From positions 1 through 64,000 of the forward strand of contig SXUI01000035.1 in NCBI GenBank assembly GCA_005790605.1: DNA of 64,000 bases, in the 5' to 3' direction. The notes under the pieces are model-generated. The model saw only the letters and a program-made list of their open reading frames with translations. It was not told the origin of the DNA and did no database searches. The stretch is from Planctomycetia bacterium. GTDB lineage: Bacteria > Planctomycetota > Phycisphaerae > Phycisphaerales > SM1A02. Below are positions 18,601 to 28,800 of this stretch, one piece after another; position 1 is the stretch's first letter; each line of letters begins with the position of its first letter. The position numbers and the translations under genes are program-made.

Positions 18601-19569
18601 CTGAACATCGCTGCGCGCGATCTCTGCATCCTGCCGATTTCCCTCGGCAATGCCGAGCGCACTCGTCAGTGCATGCCGTTCTTCTTCGATCTTGCCCAGT
18701 TCACTCGTCAGGCCTTTGAGCCGCTCAACAAGTTCGTGGTACTGCTCAAGCGACAATGCCCGTCGAAGTACTTGGCGACGCGTATCGAACTCTTGGAATC
18801 GCTTCGCCTTCTCCGCCTGACCTCGCACGATGCGGAGTCGGCGTTCAGTGGATGCAAGTTGCTCTCGGAGTTGCACGAGATTGCGTTCTGCGGAGTCAAG
18901 TTTGCGGGTCGCTTCGACCTTGCGCACTCGGAACCGTGCAACGCCAGCAGCTTCTTCAAGGATGGACCGCCGCTCCGCTGGGCTCGCGACCAGCATCGCT
19001 TCGACTTTGCCCTGTTCGATGATCGAATATGCGTCGTTGCCGATGCCCGTATCAAGAAACAGATCGCGAATGTCTTTGAGACGCGCCTTCCGTCCGTTGA
19101 TGATGTAGTCGCTCTTGCCATCCGCGGCGAGTCGACGGGTCACTTCAACGATCTCGCTATCTATCGCCAAGCCACGATGCTTCACGCGATCACGGTCCAC
19201 GACGCTCTCAGTTGCACCGTCTTCACCAAGTTCGCCCTCAGCGTCTGGCTCAACGAGCGTGACCGCACTGAGTTCCGACGGAGCGCGCTCGATCGGCTGC
19301 GAGAGCACTGGATTTTCGAAGGTAAGCGTGACACTCGCCATCCCGGCAGCCTTGCGTGACGCGCTGCCCGCGAAGATCACATCGAGCATCGCGCCGCCGC
19401 GCAAACTCTTCGCGCTGCGTTCGCCAAGGACCCATTTGATCGCATCGACGACATTCGACTTGCCGCAACCGTTTGGACCGACAATGCCGGTAATGGGGGC
19501 GTCGAACCGGAACTCGGTTTCGTCAGCAAAGCTCTTAAAGCCACTGACTGTCAACTTTGCAAGACGCAT
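15640..19569 (-). CDS. smc: Chromosome segregation ATPase SMC
   Basis: 1309 residues. The protein is a dimeric condensin ATPase that folds and segregates the chromosome. The ATG at 19569 is chosen over a GTG nine bases upstream because AGGAGGT lies 10 bases before it and the protein then begins [16 protein letters not shown], as SMC proteins do. Walker [10 protein letters not shown] is at about 31-39. Long coiled coils flank a hinge ([20 protein letters not shown] region, then GDYLELLVV). The C-terminal head has the signature LSGGEKT (about 1153-1159) and Walker [14 protein letters not shown]. About 65 residues after the head form a low-complexity tail not usual in SMC. No scpA or scpB is nearby. 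It converges on the secretion operon. Confidence 0.96.
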   Translation of the reverse strand: MRLAKLTVSGFKSFADETEFRFDAPITGIVGPNGCGKSNVVDAIKWVLGERSAKSLRGGAMLDVIFAGSASRKAAGMASVTLTFENPVLSQPIERAPSELSAVTLVEPDAEGELGEDGATESVVDRDRVKHRGLAIDSEIVEVTRRLAADGKSDYIINGRKARLKDIRDLFLDTGIGNDAYSIIEQGKVEAMLVASPAERRSILEEAAGVARFRVRKVEATRKLDSAERNLVQLREQLASTERRLRIVRGQAEKAKRFQEFDTRRQVLRRALSLEQYHELVERLKGLTSELGKIEEERHALTSALGIAEGNRQDAEIARSDVQQSMHALEQRRLELVATSAQARQRSDFARRTLSDSRTALEEERARLATTASENEKLREAFATAELQLAQSTEAAKSADAETHTSGERRRAAEQAALLADQAHVRANEAALRLDRERGQFSTRLAGIEARERSLHEEFLRLEARLDPFAQELDSSRAQRLQFVVRGTVAQDEIARATGELEQRTSVASSLSVSHAGKLRELAQLRDERTAVESRRRVLDEMLKAHEGLGSAVRVALADRTRFGAVVGVLSDLVEASRADAEIVEAALGDYLELLVVADESALASCVESARSVKGKLAFIANRTKASQSALRATTLGSKVGAVSGATPLLHFLQVQPGARELVERLCAHAFVVDDAAQALACSQQAALRGCRFVTRTGLVIDENGRCIANAAARSEGAVGVLARRAELTELVARGDALALTLAAHEEEAIRLEIESKQAQDEAKALTHRLQEARRALLETQHATERLDGMIRRIERDRESASNDCNLLLDRLRAGGEERAEVLDRLESLAAGVVEASGHARELRTQGEESKRVALEAAEAFSQARVRQTEAAGNLEAARRERRHLESTKSELERQVTVLQDGINRRLSAIERAEAQAEEAQAEIERTDVVLVEVASEFATASSSLEAASSAVAEAARLLEGARTEASRVERNAHAIELSRRELEVRRETLEESTLMETLVDLPMLYIDYAIERAQPAFVSIDRDEATKEVEVLREEIRRLGNVNLDALEELTQLEVKNEELATQLTDIDSARTLLLALIEELDLASRSRFQSTFETVREHFAGQNGMFRRLFGGGSADLYLVPLENGETDWLESGIEIRAKPPGKEPRLISQLSGGEKTMTAVALLMSIFQSKPSPFCILDEVDAALDEANVERFCKSLEPFLDRSHFIVITHHKRTMQACHQLYGITMPQRGVSRRVSVRFDEVSADGRLSKAAAERAEQEPQVDASQGSGNARVELEVAPFTMDASAVPVPSPRKASDALANAWNEN

Positions 19570-19698
19570 CGAGTTCACGACCTCCTGTCGTGGTTGTGGA
19601 AATGCTCACAAGAGTAGTTCCACGGATCATCGCTCCGCGAGATCCATACAAGAACAACTTCACTGATCTCGGCTCGCGACACCGCGCCGGAGTAGAAA

Positions 19699-21618
19699 TC
19701 AGCGAGGGACAGTATCGCGCGGCACGAGCGGCGATGCAACTGGTTCTGGCGATTCTGCGGGAGAAGGAATGGCCGCGAGATCGCTCGAACTTCCGTCAAG
19801 CGCCGTACCGTCCGCCGCACGGGCGGGCTCAATGACCTCAGGCTCAAGTTCGAGCCGATCGAGCCGCTCATCTTCACGCTGATTTCGCAAAATCGCCGCC
19901 AAAACGCGGTCCTGTTCCGCCTTGAAATCACTCTTCAGGAAGCCTTGCCGCCACAACAAGTGCAGTGCTCCCACCGTCTCGCCGTAGGTCAACCCGAGTC
20001 CGGGAAACGGCTTCTCGACGCTTGTTTGGTGACCGAGAAATGGAATGAACTCGGACAGTTCCGGGCGGACTTGCTGCACTTCCTGCGAGGCGCCCGGAGC
20101 CGGTCGATAGGCGACCGTGAGTTTGTCCTCGTCGATGTCCCCTCGGACGATCAACCGGTCGCTCCACGCGAGAAGGGTGATCGGTCGATCCACGCTGATT
20201 CCGTTGCCAAACACGGCGATCTTCGGCTTGCCGGACTGCGAGACATACAGCATCGGTTGCGAGCTCGGCACGAGATCGACCTCAAACTTGCCATCGATCG
20301 ACATGCGTCCAATCGTCGGATCCTTCCGCGCGACGAGCGTTTCGTACGCGGCGAGTCGGACATCTGGTTCTTTGTCATCGAGGAGCAGTCGAAGCGAAAG
20401 GTCGACTTTGGGATTCGTCCCGAGCTTCCGGAGGAGCTCGATCGCCGAGAGTCGATTCGTCATGTCCGCCGTCTGCGCCATCGCGAGCAGCGAATCGGCT
20501 GTCGTTGGATCATCGAGGTAGGCGCCCGCTTCGAGCGCGGCAAGTCTTGGCGCAACTTCGACATAGTCGTACAGGTCCTGAATGACGGGAATCGCACGCT
20601 TGCCAATCGCTTTGAACCGCCAGCATGCGTCCGCACTTGAACCGGGATTCGCGACAAGGGCACGACGAACGGCAAGCGCATTGGCTTCGGGTGCGCTGAT
20701 ATCAAGCGAAGCGTGTCGGAGGAGCTGCAGGAACTCTTCGGTTCGCTTGCGATAGCTCGGAGGAATCGTGATCGCGATGGAGTCAGCGTTTTCGCCGTGC
20801 GCGGTCTCTCGACCCTGGTGCGGTTCCCTTGGAAACACCGAGTTCAGGGCGCTCTGAATTGTTCGCGCGCGTGAAGTGCTCGAGTTTGCGAGGCGCAGTT
20901 TGACCGGCATGTCCTTGGTCGCAATGCCTCCGTCAAGGATGCGACCAACGAGCCGATTGACGCTATCTCGCGCCGTCGCGCCTGGCTCAATGAACGGATT
21001 GATGAAGACATTCCCGCTCGCGGATGCGATGATCGCAGCCTGTCGACTACCGATGAGCAACGGTCCGGGGTGTAAGTCGCAACTGTAGAGGCGACCGCCC
21101 TCGAGGCTCGTGGAATCTGTTCCCGGCAACGCACTCACGCGAAGGTCAAACTTAGAACCCTTCGGCGCGCCCGGAGGAATGACGCCTTCAACAACAACCA
21201 CTGCCGTGTCCTCACTGTTGAGGAACTGCTCGGGAGTCATGCCGAGCTCTGCCTTCAGCGCATCAGCCACTCCGCGGCGAGCAATCTCTTGCAGCAGCGC
21301 CGCTCGCACTTCGGCAGGCATCAATCGTCCGCCGGTTCCCTTCAGGCCCACGACGATCCCGTACCCACGAACCACAGTGGGATTGATGCCCACCATGATG
21401 GCCTCGGCGCCGACGGTGCCCCGCATGATCGGATCGACATCGAGCGTGATGCCGGTTCCAGATGCGCGCTCACTCTTCGGTTTCTCGGGAACCTTCTCGA
21501 TGATCTCGCAGCCCAAGAGGCCGAGCGCCGCAAAGGTGCAGAGCACGAGCAAGCCTCGCCGAACGCATGAAGCATTCGAAGGATGCAGGGATTCCCGACA
21601 AACGACTGCTCGAGGCAT
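19699..21618 (-). CDS. FlgI-like (flagellar P-ring-like) lipoprotein with HEAT-type repeats
   Basis: 639 residues from the ATG at 21618. A lipoprotein signal ends in LGLLGC (Cys about 37), so the protein is probably anchored to a membrane facing the periplasm. The next 240 residues resemble FlgI, the flagellar P-ring protein: VVRGYGIVVGLKGTGG, FDLRVSALPGTDSTSLEGG, SGNVFINPF, and DSVNRLVGRI. A helical region with HEAT-like pairs follows (around 330-410: RLAALEAGAYLDD, RLSAIELLRKLG, DVRLAAYETLV), then a beta-rich part and an acidic, proline-containing tail. No flagellar gene is nearby, and classical FlgI has a Sec signal rather than a lipobox and no HEAT repeats. I infer a structural envelope protein, perhaps a ring component of another machine; function unknown. 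Confidence 0.72.
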   Translation of the reverse strand: MPRAVVCRESLHPSNASCVRRGLLVLCTFAALGLLGCEIIEKVPEKPKSERASGTGITLDVDPIMRGTVGAEAIMVGINPTVVRGYGIVVGLKGTGGRLMPAEVRAALLQEIARRGVADALKAELGMTPEQFLNSEDTAVVVVEGVIPPGAPKGSKFDLRVSALPGTDSTSLEGGRLYSCDLHPGPLLIGSRQAAIIASASGNVFINPFIEPGATARDSVNRLVGRILDGGIATKDMPVKLRLANSSTSRARTIQSALNSVFPREPHQGRETAHGENADSIAITIPPSYRKRTEEFLQLLRHASLDISAPEANALAVRRALVANPGSSADACWRFKAIGKRAIPVIQDLYDYVEVAPRLAALEAGAYLDDPTTADSLLAMAQTADMTNRLSAIELLRKLGTNPKVDLSLRLLLDDKEPDVRLAAYETLVARKDPTIGRMSIDGKFEVDLVPSSQPMLYVSQSGKPKIAVFGNGISVDRPITLLAWSDRLIVRGDIDEDKLTVAYRPAPGASQEVQQVRPELSEFIPFLGHQTSVEKPFPGLGLTYGETVGALHLLWRQGFLKSDFKAEQDRVLAAILRNQREDERLDRLELEPEVIEPARAADGTALDGSSSDLAAIPSPAESPEPVASPLVPRDTVPR

Positions 21619-21625
21619 GGGGATT

Positions 21626-21631
21626 AGTGTA
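21626..21631 (-). promoter_or_regulatory. -10-like box TACACT just before the FlgI-like lipoprotein
   Basis: TACACT on the minus strand ends seven bases before the ATG at 21618, and no Shine-Dalgarno sequence is present. This is the spacing expected of a leaderless promoter. The -35 region is not recognisable. Confidence 0.4.
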
Positions 21632-21676
21632 GCCCCCGAGACCTTGCGCAAGGGCGTCGCATTTGTGGCTGCAAAA

Positions 21677-21748
21677 TGGGCGCTACAGGGATCGAACCTG
21701 CGACCATCGCTGTGTAAAAGCGACGCTCTACCGCTGAGCTAAACGCCC
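21677..21748 (-). tRNA. tRNA-Val (anticodon UAC)
   Basis: A complete 72-base cloverleaf on the minus strand: acceptor GGGCGTT pairs with AGCGCCC. The D arm is GCTCAGCGGTAGAGC. The anticodon stem TCGCT/AGCGA encloses the loop TTTACAC with anticodon TAC. The T arm contains TTCGATC. The discriminator base is A and the 3' CCA is not encoded. A TACACT box lies 10 bases upstream (21759-21764) and may be its -10 element. Confidence 0.95.
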
Positions 21749-21758
21749 GACGCGCACA

Positions 21759-21764
21759 GTGTAG
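21759..21764 (-). promoter_or_regulatory. Possible -10 box of tRNA-Val
   Basis: TACACT on the minus strand, 10 bases before the tRNA 5' end. It is the same hexamer as the box in front of the FlgI-like gene. No clear -35 is visible at the right spacing. Confidence 0.3.
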
Positions 21765-21805
21765 CGAGCGATGGTCGCACTTCCCTCTACCATCGTCCCG
21801 ACGCG

Positions 21806-24800
21806 ATGCTTGCCGAATGCCAACATCTTCACGCGCTGCTCGATCGATCATTGCTCGCCGATCGGTCGAGATTTGGGGGCAGCCTCGTTTCGCTTGAGCG
21901 AAAACTTGCCGCCGCGCTCGCGCAGATCCCGCCTGATGCGTCGGCGATCGCAGAACTCTGGCGCCAGCTGTCGAAACTCGAGCAACTGCTCCTTCGATCG
22001 AATGCGGAGGTGACCCGTCGGGTTGCGCTTCGGCCCACGGTGAGTTACCCCGCCGAGTTGCCCGTCTCACTGTCCATGGAGGAGATCCGCGCCGCCATTG
22101 AGGCATCCTCCGTTCTGATCGTCGCTGGCGAAACTGGCTCGGGAAAGTCAACGCAGCTCCCAAAGTTGTTGTTGAGCATGGGTTTTGGGGACACCGCGCG
22201 AATCGCGCACACGCAACCCCGGCGGCTTGCCGCGCGAAGCGTTGCGCGGCGCGTTGCAGAAGAACTCGGCGCGCGCGTGGGACGGGATACTGGCGCGATC
22301 GTCGGCTGCAAGGTGCGATTCGGTGATGAGACCGGACGCGACACACTGCTGTCGGTCATGACCGACGGCATGCTTCTCAGCGAGATGCGCCGAGATCCGC
22401 TATTGCGCGCCTATTCCGCGATCATTGTGGACGAAGCGCATGAGCGCAGTCTGAACCTCGACTTCCTGCTCGGCGCGCTCACGCGGATTCTCGCTCGGCG
22501 CCCAACGCTCAAGGTCATTCTGACGAGCGCCACGATGGACACCGGGCGACTCGCCGAACACTTCGCTGCATTTGGCGCGCGAGTGCTTGAGGTATCTGGT
22601 CGCCTCCACCCAATCGACATTCGATATCGGAGCCTTGCGAAGGACGAAGTCGCCGAACCGGAACTCGACGAGGAAGATCCGAGAGTCCTTGAGGCAATCG
22701 CAAGCGCGGTGGAGGAGATCGATGTATCGCGCAAGGAGCAGGGGAAACCGCCTGGAGACATCCTCGTCTTTCTGTCTGGTGAACGACCCATCCGCGAGTG
22801 CGCGAGTTTCCTTGAGGGCCGGTTGCGTGACGGCACCGAGGTCCACATGCTCTTCGCGCGCCAGTCGATCGAAGAGCAAGAGCGGATCTTTCATCCCGCA
22901 GCAGCGCGACGCATCATGCTCACGACCAATGTCGCGGAAACTTCGCTCACCGTCCCGCGGATCCATGCGGTGATTGATGCTGGATATGCGCGCATCAGTC
23001 GGTACTCACCCAAGTCTCGAGTGCAACGGCTTCCTGTCGAGCGAATCTCCCAAGCGAGTGCGCGGCAGCGAGCGGGACGCGCGGGTCGTTTGGAGCCAGG
23101 GATTGCGATCCGACTGACGAGCGAGGAGGAGTTCGCGGGACGAAGCGCGTTCACGCCTCCGGAGATTCAGCGCACGAATCTCGCAAGCGTGGTGTTGCAG
23201 ATGGAAGCACACGCGCTCGGGCGTTGCGAGGAATTCCCGTTTGTGGATCCACCATCACAACGACTCATCGGTGAGGCGCGTCAGACGCTTGTGGAACTTG
23301 ATGCGATGGAGCCGGACAAGCACGGTGGGATTGGAAAGATCACGCCCATCGGTCGACAGATGGCGGAGATCCCTCTCGATCCGCGGCTCGCACGCATTCT
23401 GCTCGCAGGCGCGAAGGAGTTTGTGCAAGCGGAAGTGGCGGTGATCGTCGCCGCTCTCGCAGTCCAAGACCCGCGCATTCGCAGTGCAGATGATCGTGAG
23501 GCGGCCGATCTTGCTCACTTACGCTTTCGAGATGAAGGGAGCGACTTCATTTCGTTCCTCAAACTCTGGGGGATCTATCGCAGCGAGACCGCGACACTCG
23601 GCAGTAGTGCGCTTCGGCGTTGGTGCGAGAAGCATCGACTGTCATTTGTTCGGATGCGTGAGTGGCAAGACACCATCGCACAACTCCGCGACATCTGCGC
23701 AGAGCGGTTCAAAGTGAAGTTTGGCGAGCCCGCAAGTGAGACGGATGCCGGAAGAGTCCACCGCGCGCTCTTGACCGGACTCGCGCTTCAAGTGGCGTGC
23801 AAGGGCGAGAAGGGGGAGTACCAAACCTCAACCGGGCAGACCATCTTTCTCCATCCGTCGAGCGTGCTCGCGCGGAAGTCACCGCACTGGGTGGTCGTCG
23901 CTGAGATCGTCGAGACGACGCGAAAATTTGGGCGCATTGCCGCGAAGATTGCGCCAGAGTGGATCGAACGCGCTGTTCCGAATCTGTGCACAAAGCATGC
24001 GTTTGAACCGCACTGGCTTCGTGAGAGTGGACAGGTTGCGGCGTGGGAACGCGTTCGTTTAGGGACACTCGTCATCTGTGCGAAACGACGCGTGCCATGG
24101 GGCCCGATCGACCCTGTCGGCGCGCGTGACATTTTTCTTCACGAAGCCCTCGTCGCGGGCGAGATTCGAACGAAAGGCGTGTTTCTAGAGAAGAACGCAG
24201 CGCTCCGCGCGACACTCGAGGCAGAGGAAGTTCGCGGTCGTAGGCGAGGACTGCTCGTCGAAGACGAGGGCGCCTATCGGTTCTATGACGCACGCGTTCC
24301 GGCACATGTGCATGCGACGCCGTCCTTCGAACAATGGCGCCGCGAAGCAGAGCGCACGCAGCCCAATATCCTCATCATGGAGGAGCAGGATTTACTGCGT
24401 GACGAGGCCGTCCGTCCGGACGCGCGACTCTTTCCATCGCATCTCCAAGTGGGAGGATGCACGCTCCCGCTCACCTACGCACATGACCCGCTTGACGCAC
24501 AGGACGGCGTCACCGTTTCCATTCCGTACGAAGCCCTCCCTCATCTCCCTGCCGCGCCGTTTGAGTGGCTCGTTGAAGGCATGTTGCTTGAGAAGATGGA
24601 CGCGCTGGTGCATGCGCTGCCCAAAGCGCTGCGGGTTCGGCTGTTTCCACTCGCCGAAGTTGCGGCGGGGGCGTTTGAGTCCATTCCATTTGGACAGGGC
24701 GCGCTTCGCGTGGTGCTTGCCGCGCATCTCACACGACTCGCGCAATCCGAGGTGCGGCCTGAGGACTTTGACCTTTCGAAAGTCCCACCGCACTTGTGCA

Positions 24801-25822
24801 TGCGATTCGCTGTGCTCGGTGCCGATGGCAGTGTGCTTGACACAGATCGCGACCTGAGCGCGCTCCGTACTCGTGTTCGCCAGTTGGCGCCGAACATTCG
24901 ACTCCAGGAGCGCGACGCTCGTCTGCAATTCGAGCGCGAGATCGTCGATGGTTTTCCCGCGGAACCGATCCCTTCGGCGGTGCAATATCAGCGCGCAGGC
25001 ATGGAGGTTCGAGGCTACTACGGATTGTCGAGTGAACTGCGAGCGGGGAAACGACTCCTCATGCTCAGGGTGGCAGCGACCGAAGGCGAGGCGCTTGCGA
25101 TGCATCAAGATGCCATCGCGCGGATGCTCGCCGAGGAATCGAAAGACGCGCTCGTACATCACCTCCAATACGCGCCTTCGTTTGAGGCGCTCGCGTCCTG
25201 CTGGCGATCACTCCGCGCGACGGAACCGCTGGAAAGTGCAGCGATGTCTCGCATCGCTTCGCTTTGGCTCGCGCAGCGGGCGAGTACTGAACCCTTCCCG
25301 CGAAGCGCGACGGCGTTCGCGCCGCTGCGCGACGAATTTCAGCGCGCGCTCCATGCCGCCACAACTGCCGCGTGGGATCCGATCGCGCGATTCGTCCGCG
25401 ATGCGGCGGCAATCAGTGCATGGATAGCGTCGGATCATCCAGCCTCCATGCTCGCATCGAAACTCGCCATTCGAGGCCGGTTTGATGCGATGCATGTGAC
25501 GAGCGCACTGAGCGAAGGATCGTCATCGAGCTTTCTTGAACTTCAAGCGGAGCTCGCCGTACTCGCAGCCAGAGTGGAGCGACTTCGCGACGGAAGCCCA
25601 CAGCAAGACATCGCGCGAGAACAAGAAGTTCAACCCTTCCGCGCACAACTTGAGGCGTGGAAAACCGCTGGATCGCCGAGCGCAACGTTCGAGAGCGCCC
25701 AGCGCTTGCTCAGACTCTACGAAGCGCAGATCTTTGCGCCGCGCCTCGTCACGAGCAAAGGCACAAGCCTCAAGCGGCTTCGCGAAGTCTTCGCAGCGGT
25801 CGACGAATTGACAGACGGATGA
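21806..25822 (+). CDS. hrpA: ATP-dependent RNA helicase HrpA (DEAH box)
   Basis: 1338 residues, close to the 1300 of E. coli HrpA. The helicase core shows motif I GETGSGKSTQLP, motif Ia (TQPRRLAARSVARRVAEELG), motif II IIVDEAHERSLN, motif III TSATMD, and motif VI QRAGRAGR. The HA2/OB-fold region and the long C-terminal DUF3418 domain (after about 750) follow, as in HrpA rather than the shorter HrpB. HrpA-type helicases act on mRNA and collided ribosomes in the cytoplasm. The start ATG has no Shine-Dalgarno sequence; TACCAT lies 12 bases upstream. The stop is one base from the stop of the convergent ATPase gene, with no terminator between. Confidence 0.94.
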   Translation: MLAECQHLHALLDRSLLADRSRFGGSLVSLERKLAAALAQIPPDASAIAELWRQLSKLEQLLLRSNAEVTRRVALRPTVSYPAELPVSLSMEEIRAAIEASSVLIVAGETGSGKSTQLPKLLLSMGFGDTARIAHTQPRRLAARSVARRVAEELGARVGRDTGAIVGCKVRFGDETGRDTLLSVMTDGMLLSEMRRDPLLRAYSAIIVDEAHERSLNLDFLLGALTRILARRPTLKVILTSATMDTGRLAEHFAAFGARVLEVSGRLHPIDIRYRSLAKDEVAEPELDEEDPRVLEAIASAVEEIDVSRKEQGKPPGDILVFLSGERPIRECASFLEGRLRDGTEVHMLFARQSIEEQERIFHPAAARRIMLTTNVAETSLTVPRIHAVIDAGYARISRYSPKSRVQRLPVERISQASARQRAGRAGRLEPGIAIRLTSEEEFAGRSAFTPPEIQRTNLASVVLQMEAHALGRCEEFPFVDPPSQRLIGEARQTLVELDAMEPDKHGGIGKITPIGRQMAEIPLDPRLARILLAGAKEFVQAEVAVIVAALAVQDPRIRSADDREAADLAHLRFRDEGSDFISFLKLWGIYRSETATLGSSALRRWCEKHRLSFVRMREWQDTIAQLRDICAERFKVKFGEPASETDAGRVHRALLTGLALQVACKGEKGEYQTSTGQTIFLHPSSVLARKSPHWVVVAEIVETTRKFGRIAAKIAPEWIERAVPNLCTKHAFEPHWLRESGQVAAWERVRLGTLVICAKRRVPWGPIDPVGARDIFLHEALVAGEIRTKGVFLEKNAALRATLEAEEVRGRRRGLLVEDEGAYRFYDARVPAHVHATPSFEQWRREAERTQPNILIMEEQDLLRDEAVRPDARLFPSHLQVGGCTLPLTYAHDPLDAQDGVTVSIPYEALPHLPAAPFEWLVEGMLLEKMDALVHALPKALRVRLFPLAEVAAGAFESIPFGQGALRVVLAAHLTRLAQSEVRPEDFDLSKVPPHLCMRFAVLGADGSVLDTDRDLSALRTRVRQLAPNIRLQERDARLQFEREIVDGFPAEPIPSAVQYQRAGMEVRGYYGLSSELRAGKRLLMLRVAATEGEALAMHQDAIARMLAEESKDALVHHLQYAPSFEALASCWRSLRATEPLESAAMSRIASLWLAQRASTEPFPRSATAFAPLRDEFQRALHAATTAAWDPIARFVRDAAAISAWIASDHPASMLASKLAIRGRFDAMHVTSALSEGSSSSFLELQAELAVLAARVERLRDGSPQQDIAREQEVQPFRAQLEAWKTAGSPSATFESAQRLLRLYEAQIFAPRLVTSKGTSLKRLREVFAAVDELTDG

Positions 25823-25823
25823 A

Positions 25824-28800
25824 CTAGGAAGGTTGCCAGATCGCGTAGGGGCGGAACTTCTCGGTCACGCCGAGTTCCTCGCTATGCAGAATGCCGCGAT
25901 TCGCACCCAATCGACTCGCAGCAGGGGAGTCGATGAGCGCGCTCGAATCCGTCGCGCTCAGTTGATACATCGCCTTCCAGTCAAACTCGCGCTGACCATT
26001 ACGGTCGAACGAGCGAGAGAAAGATGCGAGGTTGTCGGTGACGACGATCGTGTGCACACCCGCGCTCGGTCCTTCGCGCACAATCCCAAGCAGCAACTTG
26101 TCTGGCGTCGGCGGTCCGTCGGACGCGGAGAAGCTGAAGTCGTCTTCCGCGCGGCGAAGGGGACGAAACCGTTGCAATAGATGAATGTGGAGGAAGATCG
26201 GCGGTGCCTTCGAACTGTCGCCACGCGCTTGCACCTCTTTCGCGAGAGCCAAGAGCGCTTCATCAATCTCGCGATAGGGCAAGACTTCCACCGCGAGTCC
26301 ACTCGCGCGCGCAATGCGCTCGAGCGTGCCTGCTTCGGGCGCATCCGCGGGCGTCCCATCAAGCAAGAGCACTCGCGCGCCGGGCACCTCTTTGGCGAGC
26401 GAAAGCAACACGCTTGAACTTGTCGTGAGTGCCTGATCGTCTCGCGAGGCGAGCACCGCGAGATTCGCGCCACTCGAGCGCTGGAGGCGCACGCAAGTCG
26501 GCGGCTTGATCGCAACGGCTTCTCCGAGCCACAATCGCATCGCACCGCGTGGATCCGGTTGCGCACCCGTGAAGTGCGGATGCAACTGCGCCGATGGTTT
26601 CGCGTCGCCTTCAAACACGATGCGTGGCAGCGCGTCGTACTTCGTCCCGGATTGACGCTGTACCTCGTCGAGCCAACGATCACGCACCGCATCCGGAAGC
26701 CATGCAACTTGGAATGGACAGTTTCCTTCCACCCGACCGCCCGCATCGTTGTAGATCGCCTCGCCTGGTCGCTCAAGCAAGCGAGCCGCAACATTTTCAT
26801 CCGACAGAATCAGCTGGGAATCAGCCTCGTTGCACTGCAACGCGATTCGAACACCCATCTGTCCCATCGTCGCGCGAGCGAGCGTGAAGGCCCCGCCGAG
26901 CGTCTGCGATCCAAGCAATGCGTGCATTCCGAACGCGCGACCTTGACGGACGAGTCGATCAAGCAACTGTGCAGCATTCTGCGAGATGCGATCGTCCTCG
27001 AGGAAGAATTCCTGGAACTCGTCAATGAGAAGCAAGACTCGAGGGAGGCGCGCCTGCGGCCGCGCTTTGCGATAGCTCGCGATGTCTTGCACGCTCGCTT
27101 CTCGAAACAACTCACCGCGCCGCGTGAGTTCCGCGTCAAGACCCTCAAGCACACTCAGCCCAAACTCACGGTCGCTCTCGATGGCAACGGCGCGCGCATG
27201 GGGAAGATGGTGTTCCGCATAGGTCTTGAACTCAACGCCCTTCTTGAAATCGACGAGCCAGACTTCCACTTCATCGGGCGAGTACCAAGTCGCAATGCCC
27301 GTGACGACGGTGTGCATCAACGAGCTCTTGCCCGACCCTGTCTTGCCCGCAACCAGCGCGTGCTGACTTGTACCCTCGCCAAGCACAAGTTGTTGAATTC
27401 GCGTCGCGCCCGTTCTTCCGAGTGGAATCCGCAAGCTCTGCGCACTCGAAAGACTCCAAAACGCTGGGGATTTCGGCGCAATCGTGTCGAACGGAACCTC
27501 GACGCGTGATTGGGATCGCGCGGCAGCTCCAAGTCGACCGAGCAGCGGAATCATCTTGGCATCCTGCGCGGGCACATCAAGTGTCAAGGGAAGCTGCGAG
27601 AGCGCGCCCACATCAACAGACCAACCGACCGGCGCCGCCTTCGCAGAGTGCTTCACGATCTGACAAGCCTGTGCGAGATCTTCCTCTTTGATGCCCTCTG
27701 GAAGTGGCTCCCGCGGATCGCGGATAAGAATCGTCTGCACACCACATCGAAGACCAGAGCGAAGGATGCTCGCGAGTCGCTTCGCAGCCTGATCGCTAAA
27801 CGCGTGAGGGAAGTCCGCCACAACGAGGAACCTATACGGCTCAGCAATCTCGCCCGCGGTGCGGTTGTACGCATCAATCGATTCGTACTCGTTCCTAAGG
27901 TACTTTTGAATCACCGTCTCCATGTGCTCCGCGAGATCGGCGAGGCGTTGCTCGATCGCGCGTGGCTCGGTCCAAATGCGCTCGCCCACAAGCGGTTCAA
28001 ACTCGTCTGCGAGGTGCATAAAGAGGGCGAAGCTCTCACCGAGCGCGACTGGATCGACAAAGGTGAATCGCGCCTTGCTTGGAGGCACGCTGAGCAGGAT
28101 GCGCGTGATGAGCGATTGCACCGCACCCAGTGCCTCGGCACGAACATCGGGTGCTGCCGTGAAAAGCACATTGCCGTGTGACGGAATCGAGAGCGCGGCG
28201 GGAAGCGTCCAGGCGGCAGGGGCGGTGCGATCAAGCGCGAACTCCCCGCTCGTTGGCACGCCACCCTGGAGCAACTGTGCGTCAAGACGCAGGCGTCCAA
28301 ACCGGAACCACGGGCCAGTCTGCGTCGCAAACTCCGCGGCTGCAAAGTCGAATCGCTCCCACGACGGTGACGCACCTTCGTCGGTACTCACCGCTGCATC
28401 AAGCAAATCCATGGTCCGCTTCGCTTCACACTTCCATGCATCGCGAATGGACGCGGTGGTGGACTCCCGCGCCTCGACAAGATGCGCTGCACGCTCTGCC
28501 CCGGTCTCGCGCTCGAGAACGTCTGCGGCATCCGAAGCAATCTTGTTCGCTTCAAGGTCGCGCACACGCTGCTCCCGCGCCTCTTCAAGTGCGTGCGCGC
28601 GCTCCGCCTCGATCGAGGCTCGCTTCTGACTGACTTGCGCCTCGAGTGCGCTCAGTTTCTCAATCTTCCGCGCTTCGATCTCAAGCATGCGTGGCAAGTA
28701 CTTCTCGCGCGCCTCTCGCTCCTCATTTGCTTGGATCAACTTTGCCTCTTGCAGCTTTTGCGTGCGCTCGGCGGTTGCATCAGCGACGGCCTTATCAGCG

